Both the position numbers and the translations under genes were made by a program. Below the pieces are notes generated by a model. That model was given only the letters and a program-made list of their open reading frames with translations, made no database searches and was not told the DNA's origin. DNA of 64,000 nucleotides from Odiellus spinosus (lineage: Eukaryota > Arthropoda > Arachnida > Opiliones > Phalangiidae). Shown piece after piece: positions 12,498 through 22,217 of the stretch (positions are counted from its first letter, which is position 1; the number at the start of each line of letters is the position of its first letter). The stretch spans positions 11,991,320 through 12,055,319 of the forward strand of contig OY987230.1 in assembly GCA_963920705.1 (NCBI GenBank). The letters run 5' to 3'.

Positions 12498-12671
12498 CAG
12501 CCGTGTTCACACTATGGACTTAGAAACCGTTTTTAACCGTTTTAAAAAGGTCAAATAGTAAAATTTTCAGTTCAACTGTAAATTTATAGATTATTTCTCA
12601 TAATAAATTATCTTGAAAAGTCGATTTGAAGATTCAAAACGGTTTCAAAGTCTCTAGTGTGAACGTAGCTT
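12498..12671. mobile_element. Short MITE, 174 bp, related to the AAGCTGCGTTCA family
   Basis: The left end (AGCCGTGTTCACACTATGG, then GAAACCGTTTT) is matched in inverted orientation by the right end (AAAACGGTTTC, then CTAGTGTGAACGTAGCTT). The termini resemble the longer family at 12832-13119, but the centre is different AT-rich DNA, so it is a short subfamily. A second, more decayed copy is at 52861-53017. Confidence 0.65.
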
Positions 12672-12831
12672 ATACTTGTAAGTCCTTGGGTGGGTTTTAG
12701 AATAATTTTACATCGATAGATACCGCAACATATATACGTAGCCAGAAAACAGTTAATTTTGGCCGAATACCTTCCGGAAGCAGGTGTTCTGGTGCAAAAC
12801 CGATTAATTCTATTAAGACTTGTATTTATAG

Positions 12832-13119
12832 ATATGTTCATACTAGGCCTTGTAATCAATTTAAACCGTTTCAAAATGTTTTTCTAGAGTCGTGTGAACA
12901 GTAAACCGCCTTTTCTCGAATCGATTTAATTCGATTTCTCGAAACTGCTTCGGGAATCAGTTTCATACCGATTCGGTTTCAACAACCGACGCAACAATAA
13001 ATATATTTATAAAGATAATTCGTGAACACGTGACGCTTAAAACGATTCCCGGCAATTTCAATATCATTTTGATTTTACCGTTTCAAATCGATTATGAAAT
13101 GCTAGTGTGACCTTAGCTT
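12832..13119 (+). mobile_element. MITE, family A, about 290 bp
   Basis: Family A has ends close to AAGCTGCGTTCATACTAG and an inverted CTAGTGTGAACGTAGCTT. The interior is built from recurring AAACCGTTT, AATCGATT and CCGATTCGGTTTCAAC-like words, and it includes a CACGTGACGCTTAAAACG segment. This copy starts at TGTTCATACTAGGCC and ends at CTAGTGTGACCTTAGCTT. Other copies are at 13884, 25892, 33205, 54019 and 58080. Confidence 0.75.
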
Positions 13120-13883
13120 AAAATACATTCTAATTCTCTTGTTCTTGGGACAAACGAAAATCCGGAATTTGCAAGTGATATTAGAATAATTCATTTAAGA
13201 ATATCATGCGGTATAATTAAATTAGATTAAATGAATTCGTTAGAAAAGAAATTCACAAATTACATCATAGTTTCATCCCTCCTTTTCTTAACAATAAAAT
13301 AGCCCGAACAAAAAAGCTAGAGCTCTTTTGTTTAGGTTTTAAAGTAACTCGGAAAAAAGTCTGCCAATCAACGCTTTGGATTTTTTTTTCTCGTCCCTTC
13401 TCCTCGGGGCTGACCGGGGAGGATGGAGCTAAGGGAGGGAACTTATCTCGAAAAGTTTAAAAGAAAAGGAAATTTGTTTCTTTTATTTTCTTTCTATCGG
13501 GGTTAGATTGAATTCTCCCCATCACCTTTCTCTTCCGTAGTCTTGAATTCCCACTCCTCCTCTCTAGTCGGAATCAGTTTTAAATTTCAACACCTACATA
13601 GCTACGGTCATCTTATCTGGAACCAAATCATTGAAATGAAACGAACCAAGTTTTGAACGTGCTAAAATCTCATTCGGATATAGACTATAGAAAGACTACC
13701 TTTTTATCTCTAATAGTGTACAACGAACATTTATCAATTTCTCGCTTAAAGGAATGAGTAGATTCATTCTTCAAGTTTTAAAGAAGGAACTATCTAGTTT
13801 TCCCCCAAATTTCCAAAAGTAGGTGATATTGTCTTTTATGGAAGAAGAGAAGGGGGAATCAAATGGTTTTGTTGGAATTACCG

Positions 13884-14160
13884 AAGCAGGGTTCATACTA
13901 GGCCTTGGAGTCGATTCAAATCATTTCAAAACGGTTCTCTACAGTCGGGAAACAGTTTTTCTTGAATTTATTTGAATCTATTTCTCGAAACTGCTTAGGA
14001 AACCAGTTTCAACCCGATTCGATTTTAATAACCTACAGATTGAAACTATAATAAATCGGTTTATGAAGATGATGGCTCTTAAAACGTTTCCGAGTGATTT
14101 AAATATCGGTTTGATTTTATAGATTAAAATCGATTGGGTTTCTTTAGTGCGAACGTAAAG
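13884..14160 (+). mobile_element. MITE, family A copy
   Basis: It begins AAGCAGGGTTCATACTAGGCC and ends AGTGCGAACGTAAAG. The interior has the same order of motifs as 12832-13119 (CTCGAAACTGCTT, CCCGATTCGATTTTAA, ATATCGGTTTGATTTTA). It is more decayed than the neighbouring copy. Confidence 0.7.
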
Positions 14161-14390
14161 AGTGTATGACCCTCCTCCAGCCTATTTATTGATCTCATCC
14201 AAATTGTGGCCAGACAGAGGGGAATTATTTTTCAACTTTTTGGCCTAGCTATCCCCCCCCCCGCCCCTTTCGGTGAAAACTAGAGATGGTAACCTGAACT
14301 TGGCAGAAAATTCCAAATCCCGCGATATTTCTTCCACCCAGCCCCACTCGCCGCGTTTATCTGTCATCTAGCATTACAAATCGATACTCT

Positions 14391-14535
14391 TATACCCTCT
14401 TCAGACAAGGCGTAATTAGACATAGTTTAATCGGATTTAACCGAGGTTTACATAGCTATCTCAGTTCAATAAATCTCGGTTAATTATTTTTAAACTTCGG
14501 TTAAATCTGATTAACCTTCGTCTGAAAGGGTATTA
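14391..14535. mobile_element. MITE, family B (palindromic, ACCCTCTTCAGACGAGG ends)
   Basis: Left end TATACCCTCTTCAGACAAGG and right end CCTTCGTCTGAAAGGGTATTA are inverted repeats. The interior contains AACCGAGGTTTA and its inverse, so most of the element can fold on itself. Two better-preserved relatives lie at 34321-34438 and 59815-59953. Possible TA target duplications flank it. Confidence 0.7.
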
Positions 14536-15844
14536 GGAAGCGTATCTATTTATTTGCAAATATGGAATACAAGCTGCCAAGCTAAAGCTTATGATAATAA
14601 AATGGGTTAAATAAAAATATGAGAAACAGTGATTAAATAAAACAACATAAGGTTGTTAAATTATGTCTTGCCGTCGCTTATAAGGAAATAGCAAAAACCG
14701 AATTTAAACCTCTAAAACCATTTTCATTGCCTTGTCAAATGATTTCACTTCTACTTATCTTGCCCATTATCTATTGTTAGATAAAATCAATTAAAAATTA
14801 ATTTTCACATTCATTCTACCTTTATCCTTTATATTTCCGTTCTAGACTTTTTATTTTGCCAAGTTATTAAAGTTAAGGCGGATATTGTAATACTCAGTTT
14901 TTAACTTATTGAACAACAGCGTAGTGATATGGTTGAGATTATATTAAAATTGTATTGTAATTTCCAATTATAACGAATATATAATCCGTCCTACCCTCTA
15001 TGTTCCGTAGACTTTTAAAGTTAGCGTAAGTTATATTAAGTTTGACGGTGATGTAAATACAGAGTGGGATGAATTGTTACCGTATATGTATTGTTACAGT
15101 TCTATTGGGAACACGATTGGTCTTATTCCCGGCGATTTTTTTTTTCTGTATATATTCCTTACTTTAAAAGAGGCAATTCTTATTTACGGCGAATAGAGCT
15201 AGAAGCGCCAAGCTTTTTCTTTCAACGGGGCGTCTGCCCCTCTTTTCAACGTAGTCGTCTTTCTCTTTCACACGGAATTTACAATCGTAAATAACAGGAA
15301 ATTTGTTTTCTTCTTTTTTTCTCTCAAACAGAGAGGCCTCGGGCTAAAGTCTGATAATCCTTTGGGTTCTTTATTATAAGACTTTTTTCTTTCTCTATCT
15401 TTTTCTATTTATCTCTAGGCTTTCTTATAGTGGATATTGTTTAAAGGGATGATGATATGCCAATTTATTTTTAAATATACATTTTAATGACCGCGACACG
15501 TAACGGTATACGTAGAAAACTATGATATACCTGAAAATTAAGGTTACGATATTTGATAATTGCAAGGGACTAATGGGTGAAAGATCCCCGAGACATGTCG
15601 AGGAATTATCAAGATATTCAGAAGAATGCTCAGACTTAAAATATATATGAAGAAACCTATGATCACGTCGCAAGTGGGAAAATAGTGTAGAATGAAATAT
15701 TGGGCTCCCTCATATCGCCCAAGCAATCTAAAAATAAACGAACACCGAAACGAAAAGAGCCACTTTAGTATCAAGGATTCCCCTTAGGATGCTGAACGAT
15801 CATCTGCGCGCCGTTTGGTCAGAGAAAAGCTTAAATGATCAGGG
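14536..15844. other. Intergenic DNA up to the gypsy element, no gene recognised
   Basis: Only short frames with no recognisable domain are present. The last four bases (15841-15844, AGGG) are the left target-site duplication of the retrotransposon. Confidence 0.5.
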
Positions 15845-16732
15845 TGTAACAATAAAAATATTCTATATTATACATATATAGAATATCCAACAAAAATCAT
15901 ACTCTATATATTATTAGTTCAAGGTCTTCCCAATTTCCCCAGAATTCACATTTCCAAATATCCCATCGCGATGAAAACTCCATTGTATAGAATTAGAACT
16001 CTGGTAGTGGTATTCTGGCAATAACTGGTTTTGACACTCTTGGTACTTTTCCTAACATTCTATTAACAATGGGCTTAGCCCCGAAATATGTAGTGACGTC
16101 AATGAGCACGTTGCCGATGTTGGTTTTTAGCAAAAGATGTAAAAACTAAGAGTTAAAAATATAAGTGTCTCTCTCTCGAACTCTGGCTCTGGAACGGACT
16201 GGTACCTTCTCTCCTTAAAAGCGGTCATCTTAGCCCGTAGGCTACGGACGGGACTATGTATAATGTCGGGTCGACTCGCCGCGAATACTCAACCGCGCTA
16301 AACACGATTAACTAAAGGCCTCGGCCAATTATCGTAAATACATTCAACGCGCCGGTTATAATTAAATAACGCCAAGGATGTTAGGTTGTCACACCTCTCC
16401 AAAATTTAGAAAACGCGCCTACTAAAGTGTTCGTCGATCATCTCCGAGAATCACCGCAAAAGAATAAATGGGTACCGTATAAACCTCTTTAAAAGCGCTA
16501 TATAAATATTTAAGCCAGAGTACCATGTCAGCCAGTTATAGTAATTAAGCGTATAACTTTTGTATATTTAATTATCATTATGCTTCTCACTTTTAACATT
16601 AATTATAATCCTTATAAATATTTTAATGGCGACAATTGATTTATATTAATAAACATACCCATTCAATTTAACAACGAGTACTATTACTTAACCTTACCAT
16701 TTTATTAACTACTTAATTTATCAAATGTCGCA
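15845..16732 (+). repeat. 5' LTR of the gypsy element (888 bp)
   Basis: It begins TGTAACAATAAAAATATTC and ends AAATGTCGCA. A TATA box (CTATATAAATA, TATAAA at 16501-16506) lies 27 bp before a TCAGCC initiator-like site at 16528, and AATAAA at 16648-16653 is the likely polyadenylation signal. This suggests U3 15845-16527 and R from about 16528. Near the LTR start, ATATTCTATAT and ATATAGAATAT form a small hairpin. Confidence 0.95.
16501..16533 (+). promoter_or_regulatory. LTR core promoter (TATA box and initiator)
   Basis: TATAAA at 16501-16506 within GCTATATAAATATTT, followed 27 bp later by GTCAGCC, is standard RNA polymerase II core-promoter spacing. The same elements recur in the 3' LTR at 22874. 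Confidence 0.6.
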
Positions 16733-16735
16733 TTT

Positions 16736-16753
16736 TGGGGGCCCCGTCCGAGG
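16736..16753 (+). other. Primer-binding site of the gypsy element
   Basis: TGGGGGCCCCGTCCGAGG starts three bases after the 5' LTR. TGG pairs with a tRNA CCA end. The rest resembles, but does not exactly match, a proline-tRNA-type site, so the primer tRNA is uncertain. Confidence 0.7.
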
Positions 16754-17180
16754 ATATATGGACCAAATAGTTAAAATTGAAGACTAAAGAAATTGATGAC
16801 GAGAGTGATAAGCATAATGGGACTTGGAATTGTGAATTTTTTCCCCGAATATTTTTAATGCCGTAACTCTAATGATTTTATGCCACTCTACGTTATTAGT
16901 TTGATTAAATATTCGTGGTTTTAGCGTAATATTTTTATATATTGTTTGGGAATAATTGCGTGGTTAGCGTAAATTAATGTTTGTTTGAATTTCGTATCAA
17001 TTTGATTGGCATAAATATTATTAGAGTGGAAAGCGAAAGTATAAAATTAGGATTAATCAAGATAAAATTATAGTCGGTCACTATCGTCCCAAATTGTTTT
17101 TAAGAAAAATAGCAACGTGGTTATGGTTCAAGTGCATACTTTTAAGCCTACCAATATTTTATTATTATATATTATGGGTT
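16754..17180 (+). other. 5' leader of the gypsy element
   Basis: This is the non-coding leader between primer site and gag. A short overlapping upstream ATG (17174) lies just before the chosen gag start. It presumably carries packaging signals, which cannot be read from sequence alone. Confidence 0.6.
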
Positions 17181-18419
17181 ATGTCCGATTTACGGGACGA
17201 TCATAAAATATGCAAACCTAGTTTAGGTCAATATTATTCTTGCGAAGAGTGTTATCAGGTTCTAGTAGCCAAACAAAATAGTGCCCGTGAATTAAGAAGG
17301 CAGAACCGTAATTTACCCCAAATTCAAACTGATAGGCCTAACGAAATGGACCCAGTTATTAATGGAGCGGCGTTTTTAGCCATGCAAGAGCAGATAAATC
17401 AGTTAACCGCCCAATTAGCTTTACAAGCCCAAAATGCTGGGAATGGCGCAAACGGGTACGCGGGGAACGGGAACGGCCAAGGCCGCGGCGAAGGTGAACC
17501 ACATGCTCTTCCGACATCTTGGACTCCTCCCATTTCTCCCCCCACGTTCTCGGGTAGCTTTAACGAAAATACTAAGGAATTTCTTACCAAGGCTAAGCAG
17601 ATTCTCATATCACGTGGTTGTCCGGAGGAATTATTTATCAAGCGTTGGATACCAACAATGCTTACAGGTGCAGCTTTAGAGTGGTTAGAGGAACAAGCCC
17701 CCTTTGAGGATTTTAACGAATTTTCGGGAGCTCTTAAGGACGAATTTAATGCCTACGCGAATGATGATGTGTTATTAGAACGCTTGGATTATCGTTTCCA
17801 AAAACCAGGAGAAACAGCCACTAATTATGTCGAGGCTATGCAGGCTATTATTAGGAAATTAACGGACCCTCTTCCCGTGTTAGCGCAGATAAGATTAATT
17901 CGTAAAAATTTATGTGATGAACTTAGGGTTGCCCTAGCTACCACGAAGTTTAATTCAGTTAGGGCTTTGCTTGCCGATGCCGTATTACTTGAACAGGCCA
18001 AAACTTCCCGTAGAGATAAACAAGCCGCGGAAAAATCCAAATACGATTCCGCCTCCAACTACCCTAATAATGACAGACGAAACGGTACCCTAGAATGTTT
18101 CAAATGTGGTGGTCCGCATTACCAAGACAAATGCGATCGTTATAACAGAAATTCACCAAATTTTAATAACTATAATGGAAATAATTTTAGGCCTAATACG
18201 TCACGTCAAAATTTCGCGCCCCGTCAAAATTTCACCCCTCGCCCATTTAGCTCTAGGCCAGGTATAGTTTGCCACGGTTGCGGTGTTGCCGGTCACATTA
18301 GACCCGACTGCCCTAACCGTCGTGATCAAACCAATCAGGGCTCCCAGCGAATTCAGACTCCTTCGGGAAACTCCCAAGCGGGGGGGAACAACACCAATCC
18401 TCCCCTAACACGCCACTAA
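17181..18419 (+). CDS. gag: Gag polyprotein of the gypsy element
   Basis: The 412-residue protein is counted from the ATG at 17181. The frame is open further upstream but has no earlier ATG. It forms the particle that packages element RNA. After a hydrophilic N-terminus with a Gly/Asn-rich stretch comes a Retrotrans_gag-like core (start FSGSFNENTKEFL; includes AALEWLEEQAP and ATNYVEAMQAIIRKL). Two CCHC zinc knuckles follow: C306-x2-C-x3-H-x4-C (CFKCGGPHYQDKC) and C364-x2-C-x4-H-x4-C (CHGCGVAGHIRPDC). The basic Asn/Pro-rich linker between them suits RNA binding. The first knuckle has three rather than four residues before His. The stop lies in a 91-bp overlap with the -1 pol frame. Confidence 0.9.
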   Translation: MSDLRDDHKICKPSLGQYYSCEECYQVLVAKQNSARELRRQNRNLPQIQTDRPNEMDPVINGAAFLAMQEQINQLTAQLALQAQNAGNGANGYAGNGNGQGRGEGEPHALPTSWTPPISPPTFSGSFNENTKEFLTKAKQILISRGCPEELFIKRWIPTMLTGAALEWLEEQAPFEDFNEFSGALKDEFNAYANDDVLLERLDYRFQKPGETATNYVEAMQAIIRKLTDPLPVLAQIRLIRKNLCDELRVALATTKFNSVRALLADAVLLEQAKTSRRDKQAAEKSKYDSASNYPNNDRRNGTLECFKCGGPHYQDKCDRYNRNSPNFNNYNGNNFRPNTSRQNFAPRQNFTPRPFSSRPGIVCHGCGVAGHIRPDCPNRRDQTNQGSQRIQTPSGNSQAGGNNTNPPLTRH

Positions 18420-21400
18420 CTGATTTAGCCTGTAGCGTTGGGTCCACGAGAGGAATTACATCAAATCAAAAGTCTAATTATTTTAAAAACTTAAACTCAG
18501 TTAAAAATATAACTCCTCAGGCTACGCCTTGTTTAGCCAAAATAAAAATTAAGATTAATAATTCAGAGTGTATAGCGCTCGTGGATCCAGGCTCGAACTA
18601 TACACTTGTAGATGAGAAATTTCGAGATGGTATGACCAACATAATTAACAAAAATAACAGAATAAAATTAGGAATAAAGTTAGCAAATAAGACTAGAGTA
18701 ACCACAACTGGAAGCGGTAGTGCAGTTTTAAATCTCCCGGGAAAGACTACGTCAAATATCGTTTATTTTGTCAAGAATTTAATTTTTCCTTGTATCCTGG
18801 GTATGGATGTTTTGAACCTAAATGGTATGATAATTGACTGTGGTGATATGAGTTATTGTTGGAGTAGTTCCCCTTCGGAAAGATTTTCATTCTTACGTAA
18901 TTTTCCTACCCATAAACCCCCTCCAGTTACGGTTAGCGCCCCATCCATTGAAATTGATGAATCCGAGTTAAAACAAGCCCTTTCGTTAGCTAAAGTTTCC
19001 CACTCTGAACGAGTACATTTAGAAAGCTTAGTCTATGATTATAAACATCTTTTCGCAACCAAACCTGGCATAACATCCATTGCTAGTCATTTTATAGATA
19101 CTGGTGACGCCCTACCTATAGCTTGTGCTCCCTACAGGTATTCTCCCTTTAAACGTGGACAAATAGATAATTTAATTAACGAAATGCTAGAGGATGACCT
19201 TATAGAACCTTGTTTTTCCCCATGGTCTTCGCCATGCATTTTAGTTGGTAAAAAGGATGGATCCTTACGACTTTGTATCGATTACAGACCTTTAAATCGC
19301 GTAACGAAAAAAGATAGTTATCCCTTGCCCCGAATAGACGATATCCTTGAATCCCTAAAATCGCCAAAATTTATAACCACACTTGATATGAAAGCCGGCT
19401 ATTGGCAAGTTCCACTAGACGAAGCTAGCAGAGACAAGGCTGCTTTTGTAACGCACCGCGGTCTCTTTCGACCGAAAGTACTTATGTTTGGTCTGACCTC
19501 GGCACCCAGTACCTTTCAGAGGCTTGTAGACAACCTTCTAGCCCCTTTACGACATCTTGGAGTTTCCGCGTACCTTGATGACATCATCATTATATCTTCG
19601 ACTTTCAAGGAGCACATGGAAACCCTAAGACAAGTATTTTCTACCCTAAATGAAGCCAATCTTACTATTAAAGCCTCCAAAACAAAATTCTGCCAAAAAG
19701 AAGCCAAAATTTTAGGTCACGTAGTTTCAGAAGATGGCGTTAAAGTAGATCCCGAGAAAACCTCCGCAATTAGTGATTTCCCCATTCCAACCACTGTTAA
19801 AAAGCTACGTAGTTTTCTCGGCATGGCTTCTTACTATCGTAGATTTATTGAAGGATTCTCGAAAATTGCCGAACCCCTGAATTACCTTACCCGTAACGAA
19901 ATACCCTGGCAATGGACTGCCGCCCAACAGGAATCTTTTGACAAACTTAAAGTAGCTCTCATTTCTGCCCCTATTATTGCCACCCCAGATTATTCAAAAC
20001 CATTCTTAGTTCATACGGATGCCAGTAATACAGGGATGGGAGCGGTTCTTAGTCAAGTAGTTGATAACAAACCCGTAGTAATTCAATACGCAAGTAGTTC
20101 CCTAACAGATACAGAACGTAGATATTCAGTTACGGAACGCGAATGCTTAGCGGTCGTTTGGGCCATTAATAAGTTTCGCCCTTATATCGAAGGTGGACAG
20201 GTAGAGGTGTACACGGATCACTCCGCCTTACAGTGGTTGCGTACTGCTAGAGACCCCACTGGAAAGTTAGCCAGATGGCGTTTAACTATAGAACCTTATG
20301 TTTCGGCCATACGTCACGTACCCGGTAAGCTGAACGAGGTAGCCGACGGGCTTTCTCGTGCTTTTTCGGACGAAGAGACAGACTCGCTGGTCGAGAATGA
20401 ATCTAACTCCAAAGATGAAGCTGCCGTTACGTCAGTCGTGTGTAATAATGAAGCTAGCATTGAGTTTGATGAAGACGTCGTCATTAAATCTCAATCGGCC
20501 GACTTGAAACTTAAAGCCATCAAAGAATTTATAGAAAATAAAACCGTACCCTCTGACCACAAGCTGAAAGTATTTGTAGAAGCCAACGCGCCTAAAAGTA
20601 AAATTATAGACGGCATTCTTTATCGTGACATTTTAAAATCTAAACCGTCTTTTAATTCGTATCGTATCTGGGTACCACCCTCTTTAGTTCCCACCATTCT
20701 TAATTTAAATCACGACATACCGATCTCGGGTCACTTAGGCATTTTTAAGACTTTACGTCGAGTTCAATCACGCTATTATTTTGAAAACATGACACACTCA
20801 GTAACGAAGTACGTAAAATCTTGCACTTCATGTCAGGCCAACAAGAACTCTCAGCAAGCCCCCGCGGGTCTAATGAAATCTGCCGAGCCTACCGATCCAT
20901 GGCAGGTGGTCTCGATTGATTTAAAAGGCCCATTTCCGGCTAGTAAGAAAGGTCACACTCAGCTTCTCGTGGTCTCAGATATCATGACAAAATGGGTAGA
21001 ATTATTCCCCTTAAGGCGTGCTACAACCAAAGCCATTGTTTCTAAATTAGTTGATGATGTTTTCACGAGGTTTGGAATTCCTTCTACGCTCGTAAGCGAT
21101 AATGGAAGCCAATTCGCGAGTAAAATCATGGCTTTGGTATGTAAGCAATTAGGTATAAATCATCGTTTTACTTCCTTTTATAGTCCTCGTGGAAACCAGG
21201 TCGAGCGTTTCAATCGCACCTTGGGAACTATGTTAGCCACCTACGTTAAAGACAATCATAGGGACTGGGATGTGGGCTTATCTCAATTTGCGATGGCACT
21301 TCGGACTGCCCCACAAGAAACTACTAAGTATACCCCGGCATATTTAAATTTTGGTCGTGAGCTTCGCACGCCCTTTGACATCACGCCGTCAGTCTGCCCC

Positions 21401-21958
21401 GAAACAAATATTTCTGTAACCAATATTGTTAAGCAAGCCCACAGCATTAAGGCACGTGTAACGTCCGCTCTCGAAAAGGCCACCGATAACATTATTGCGC
21501 AACAAACTAGGCAGGCTGGGTATTTTAATGTAAAACGTAGAGATGTAGAGTTTTCTGAAGGACAATTAGTTTGGAGACGCACGCATCATCAGTCGTCTGC
21601 TGCCGAAAGGATAGCGGCTAAGTTAAAAGCTAATTGGGATGGTCCATTTAAAATTTGTAGGAAATTAAGCCCCCTCACTTACAAATTAGTCACTATTCGC
21701 ACGAATAAAATTTTGAAAGGTACATATCACATTTCGCAACTGAAACCGCACGTATCTCGTGATAACGAGAATGAACCATGCCATTCTGCTAGCGGTAACG
21801 ACAATACTGTCGAGGTTTCCGATATTCTAGTTCGTAATGTTTCTTCCCCCGTTCCTAGCATTTCCAATTCAATTGATAGTGACCAACTATCGTATCGAAA
21901 GCGGCTTAGGCCAAGGGACAATAAAACTAATAGGGTGGTTAACCCTAATCGTACTTGA
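18326..21958 (+). CDS. pol: Pol polyprotein of the gypsy element (protease, RT, RNase H, integrase)
   Basis: The frame is -1 to gag and has no suitable ATG at its start, so it is probably made as Gag-Pol by frameshifting at 18380-18386. Residues are numbered from the codon at 18581. Protease: LVDPGS (D2) and CILGMDVL; the usual D-S/T-G is D-P-G here. Reverse transcriptase: LDMKAGYW (D269) and the active-site YLDD (331-334). RNase H: HTDASNTGMG (D480) with ERECLAVVWA and YTDHSALQWL. Integrase: H711-x6-H718-x29-C748-x2-C751 zinc site, then D780 (SIDLKG), D840 (SDNGSQF) and E875 (QVERFNRT), and a GPF-type C-terminal module (WDGPFKICRKL). All catalytic motifs except the protease triad are standard. 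The frame is intact to the stop. Confidence 0.93.
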   Translation, partial: SNQSGLPANSDSFGKLPSGGEQHQSSPNTPLTDLACSVGSTRGITSNQKSNYFKNLNSVKNITPQATPCLAKIKIKINNSECIALVDPGSNYTLVDEKFRDGMTNIINKNNRIKLGIKLANKTRVTTTGSGSAVLNLPGKTTSNIVYFVKNLIFPCILGMDVLNLNGMIIDCGDMSYCWSSSPSERFSFLRNFPTHKPPPVTVSAPSIEIDESELKQALSLAKVSHSERVHLESLVYDYKHLFATKPGITSIASHFIDTGDALPIACAPYRYSPFKRGQIDNLINEMLEDDLIEPCFSPWSSPCILVGKKDGSLRLCIDYRPLNRVTKKDSYPLPRIDDILESLKSPKFITTLDMKAGYWQVPLDEASRDKAAFVTHRGLFRPKVLMFGLTSAPSTFQRLVDNLLAPLRHLGVSAYLDDIIIISSTFKEHMETLRQVFSTLNEANLTIKASKTKFCQKEAKILGHVVSEDGVKVDPEKTSAISDFPIPTTVKKLRSFLGMASYYRRFIEGFSKIAEPLNYLTRNEIPWQWTAAQQESFDKLKVALISAPIIATPDYSKPFLVHTDASNTGMGAVLSQVVDNKPVVIQYASSSLTDTERRYSVTERECLAVVWAINKFRPYIEGGQVEVYTDHSALQWLRTARDPTGKLARWRLTIEPYVSAIRHVPGKLNEVADGLSRAFSDEETDSLVENESNSKDEAAVTSVVCNNEASIEFDEDVVIKSQSADLKLKAIKEFIENKTVPSDHKLKVFVEANAPKSKIIDGILYRDILKSKPSFNSYRIWVPPSLVPTILNLNHDIPISGHLGIFKTLRRVQSRYYFENMTHSVTKYVKSCTSCQANKNSQQAPAGLMKSAEPTDPWQVVSIDLKGPFPASKKGHTQLLVVSDIMTKWVELFPLRRATTKAIVSKLVDDVFTRFGIPSTLVSDNGSQFASKIMALVCKQLGINHRFTSFYSPRGNQVERFNRTLGTMLATYVKDNHRDWDVGLSQFAMALRTAPQETTKYTPAYLNFGRELRTPFDITPSVCPETNISVTNIVKQAHSIKARVTSALEKATDNIIAQQTRQAGYFNVKRRDVEFSEGQLVWRRTHHQSSAAERIAAKLKANWDGPFKICRKLSPLTYKLVTIRTNKILKGTYHISQLKPHVSRDNENEPCHSASGNDNTVEVSDILVRNVSSPVPSISNSIDSDQLSYRKRLRPRDNKTNRVVNPNRT
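18380..18386 (+). promoter_or_regulatory. Candidate -1 ribosomal frameshift site (seven G)
   Basis: In the gag frame the codons read GCG GGG GGG AAC, giving the heptamer G-GGG-GGG, which permits re-pairing of both tRNAs after a -1 slip. The -1 frame is open from 18326 (after a TGA at 18323-18325) through the protease and all of pol, and gag stops at 18417-18419. I did not find an obvious downstream stem-loop or pseudoknot. Confidence 0.6.
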
Positions 21959-22206
21959 ACATTTTCTTTGTATAATTTGAATAAGTTAGTTTAGTTTTGA
22001 GTGGTTAACTCGATGTGTATGTATTCTTGAAGAGCGGTTAGCTCATTGTTTGGTTGTTTTAATTTGGTCAACATGTTTTTGTGTATTACTGCAGTTTTGT
22101 ATAATTTTAATAGGATCCTTGTATATAGTTATAACCATGGTTAATATTTTGTTTAGTGTTTAATGTTTATATTCATTAGTCGTCGAACGAGGTCGTTCGA
22201 AAATTA
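21959..22206 (+). other. 3' non-coding region of the gypsy element
   Basis: This 250-bp AT/GT-rich stretch lies between pol and the polypurine tract. There is no envelope-like frame. Confidence 0.6.
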
Positions 22207-22217
22207 GCGGTGGGGAG
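22207..22217 (+). other. Polypurine tract of the gypsy element
   Basis: GCGGTGGGGAG lies directly before the 3' LTR and is the expected primer for plus-strand synthesis. Confidence 0.7.

Noticed and set aside
21959-22217. Possible envelope gene after gypsy pol
   Set aside because: Only about 250 bp remain before the 3' LTR, with no open frame of useful length.
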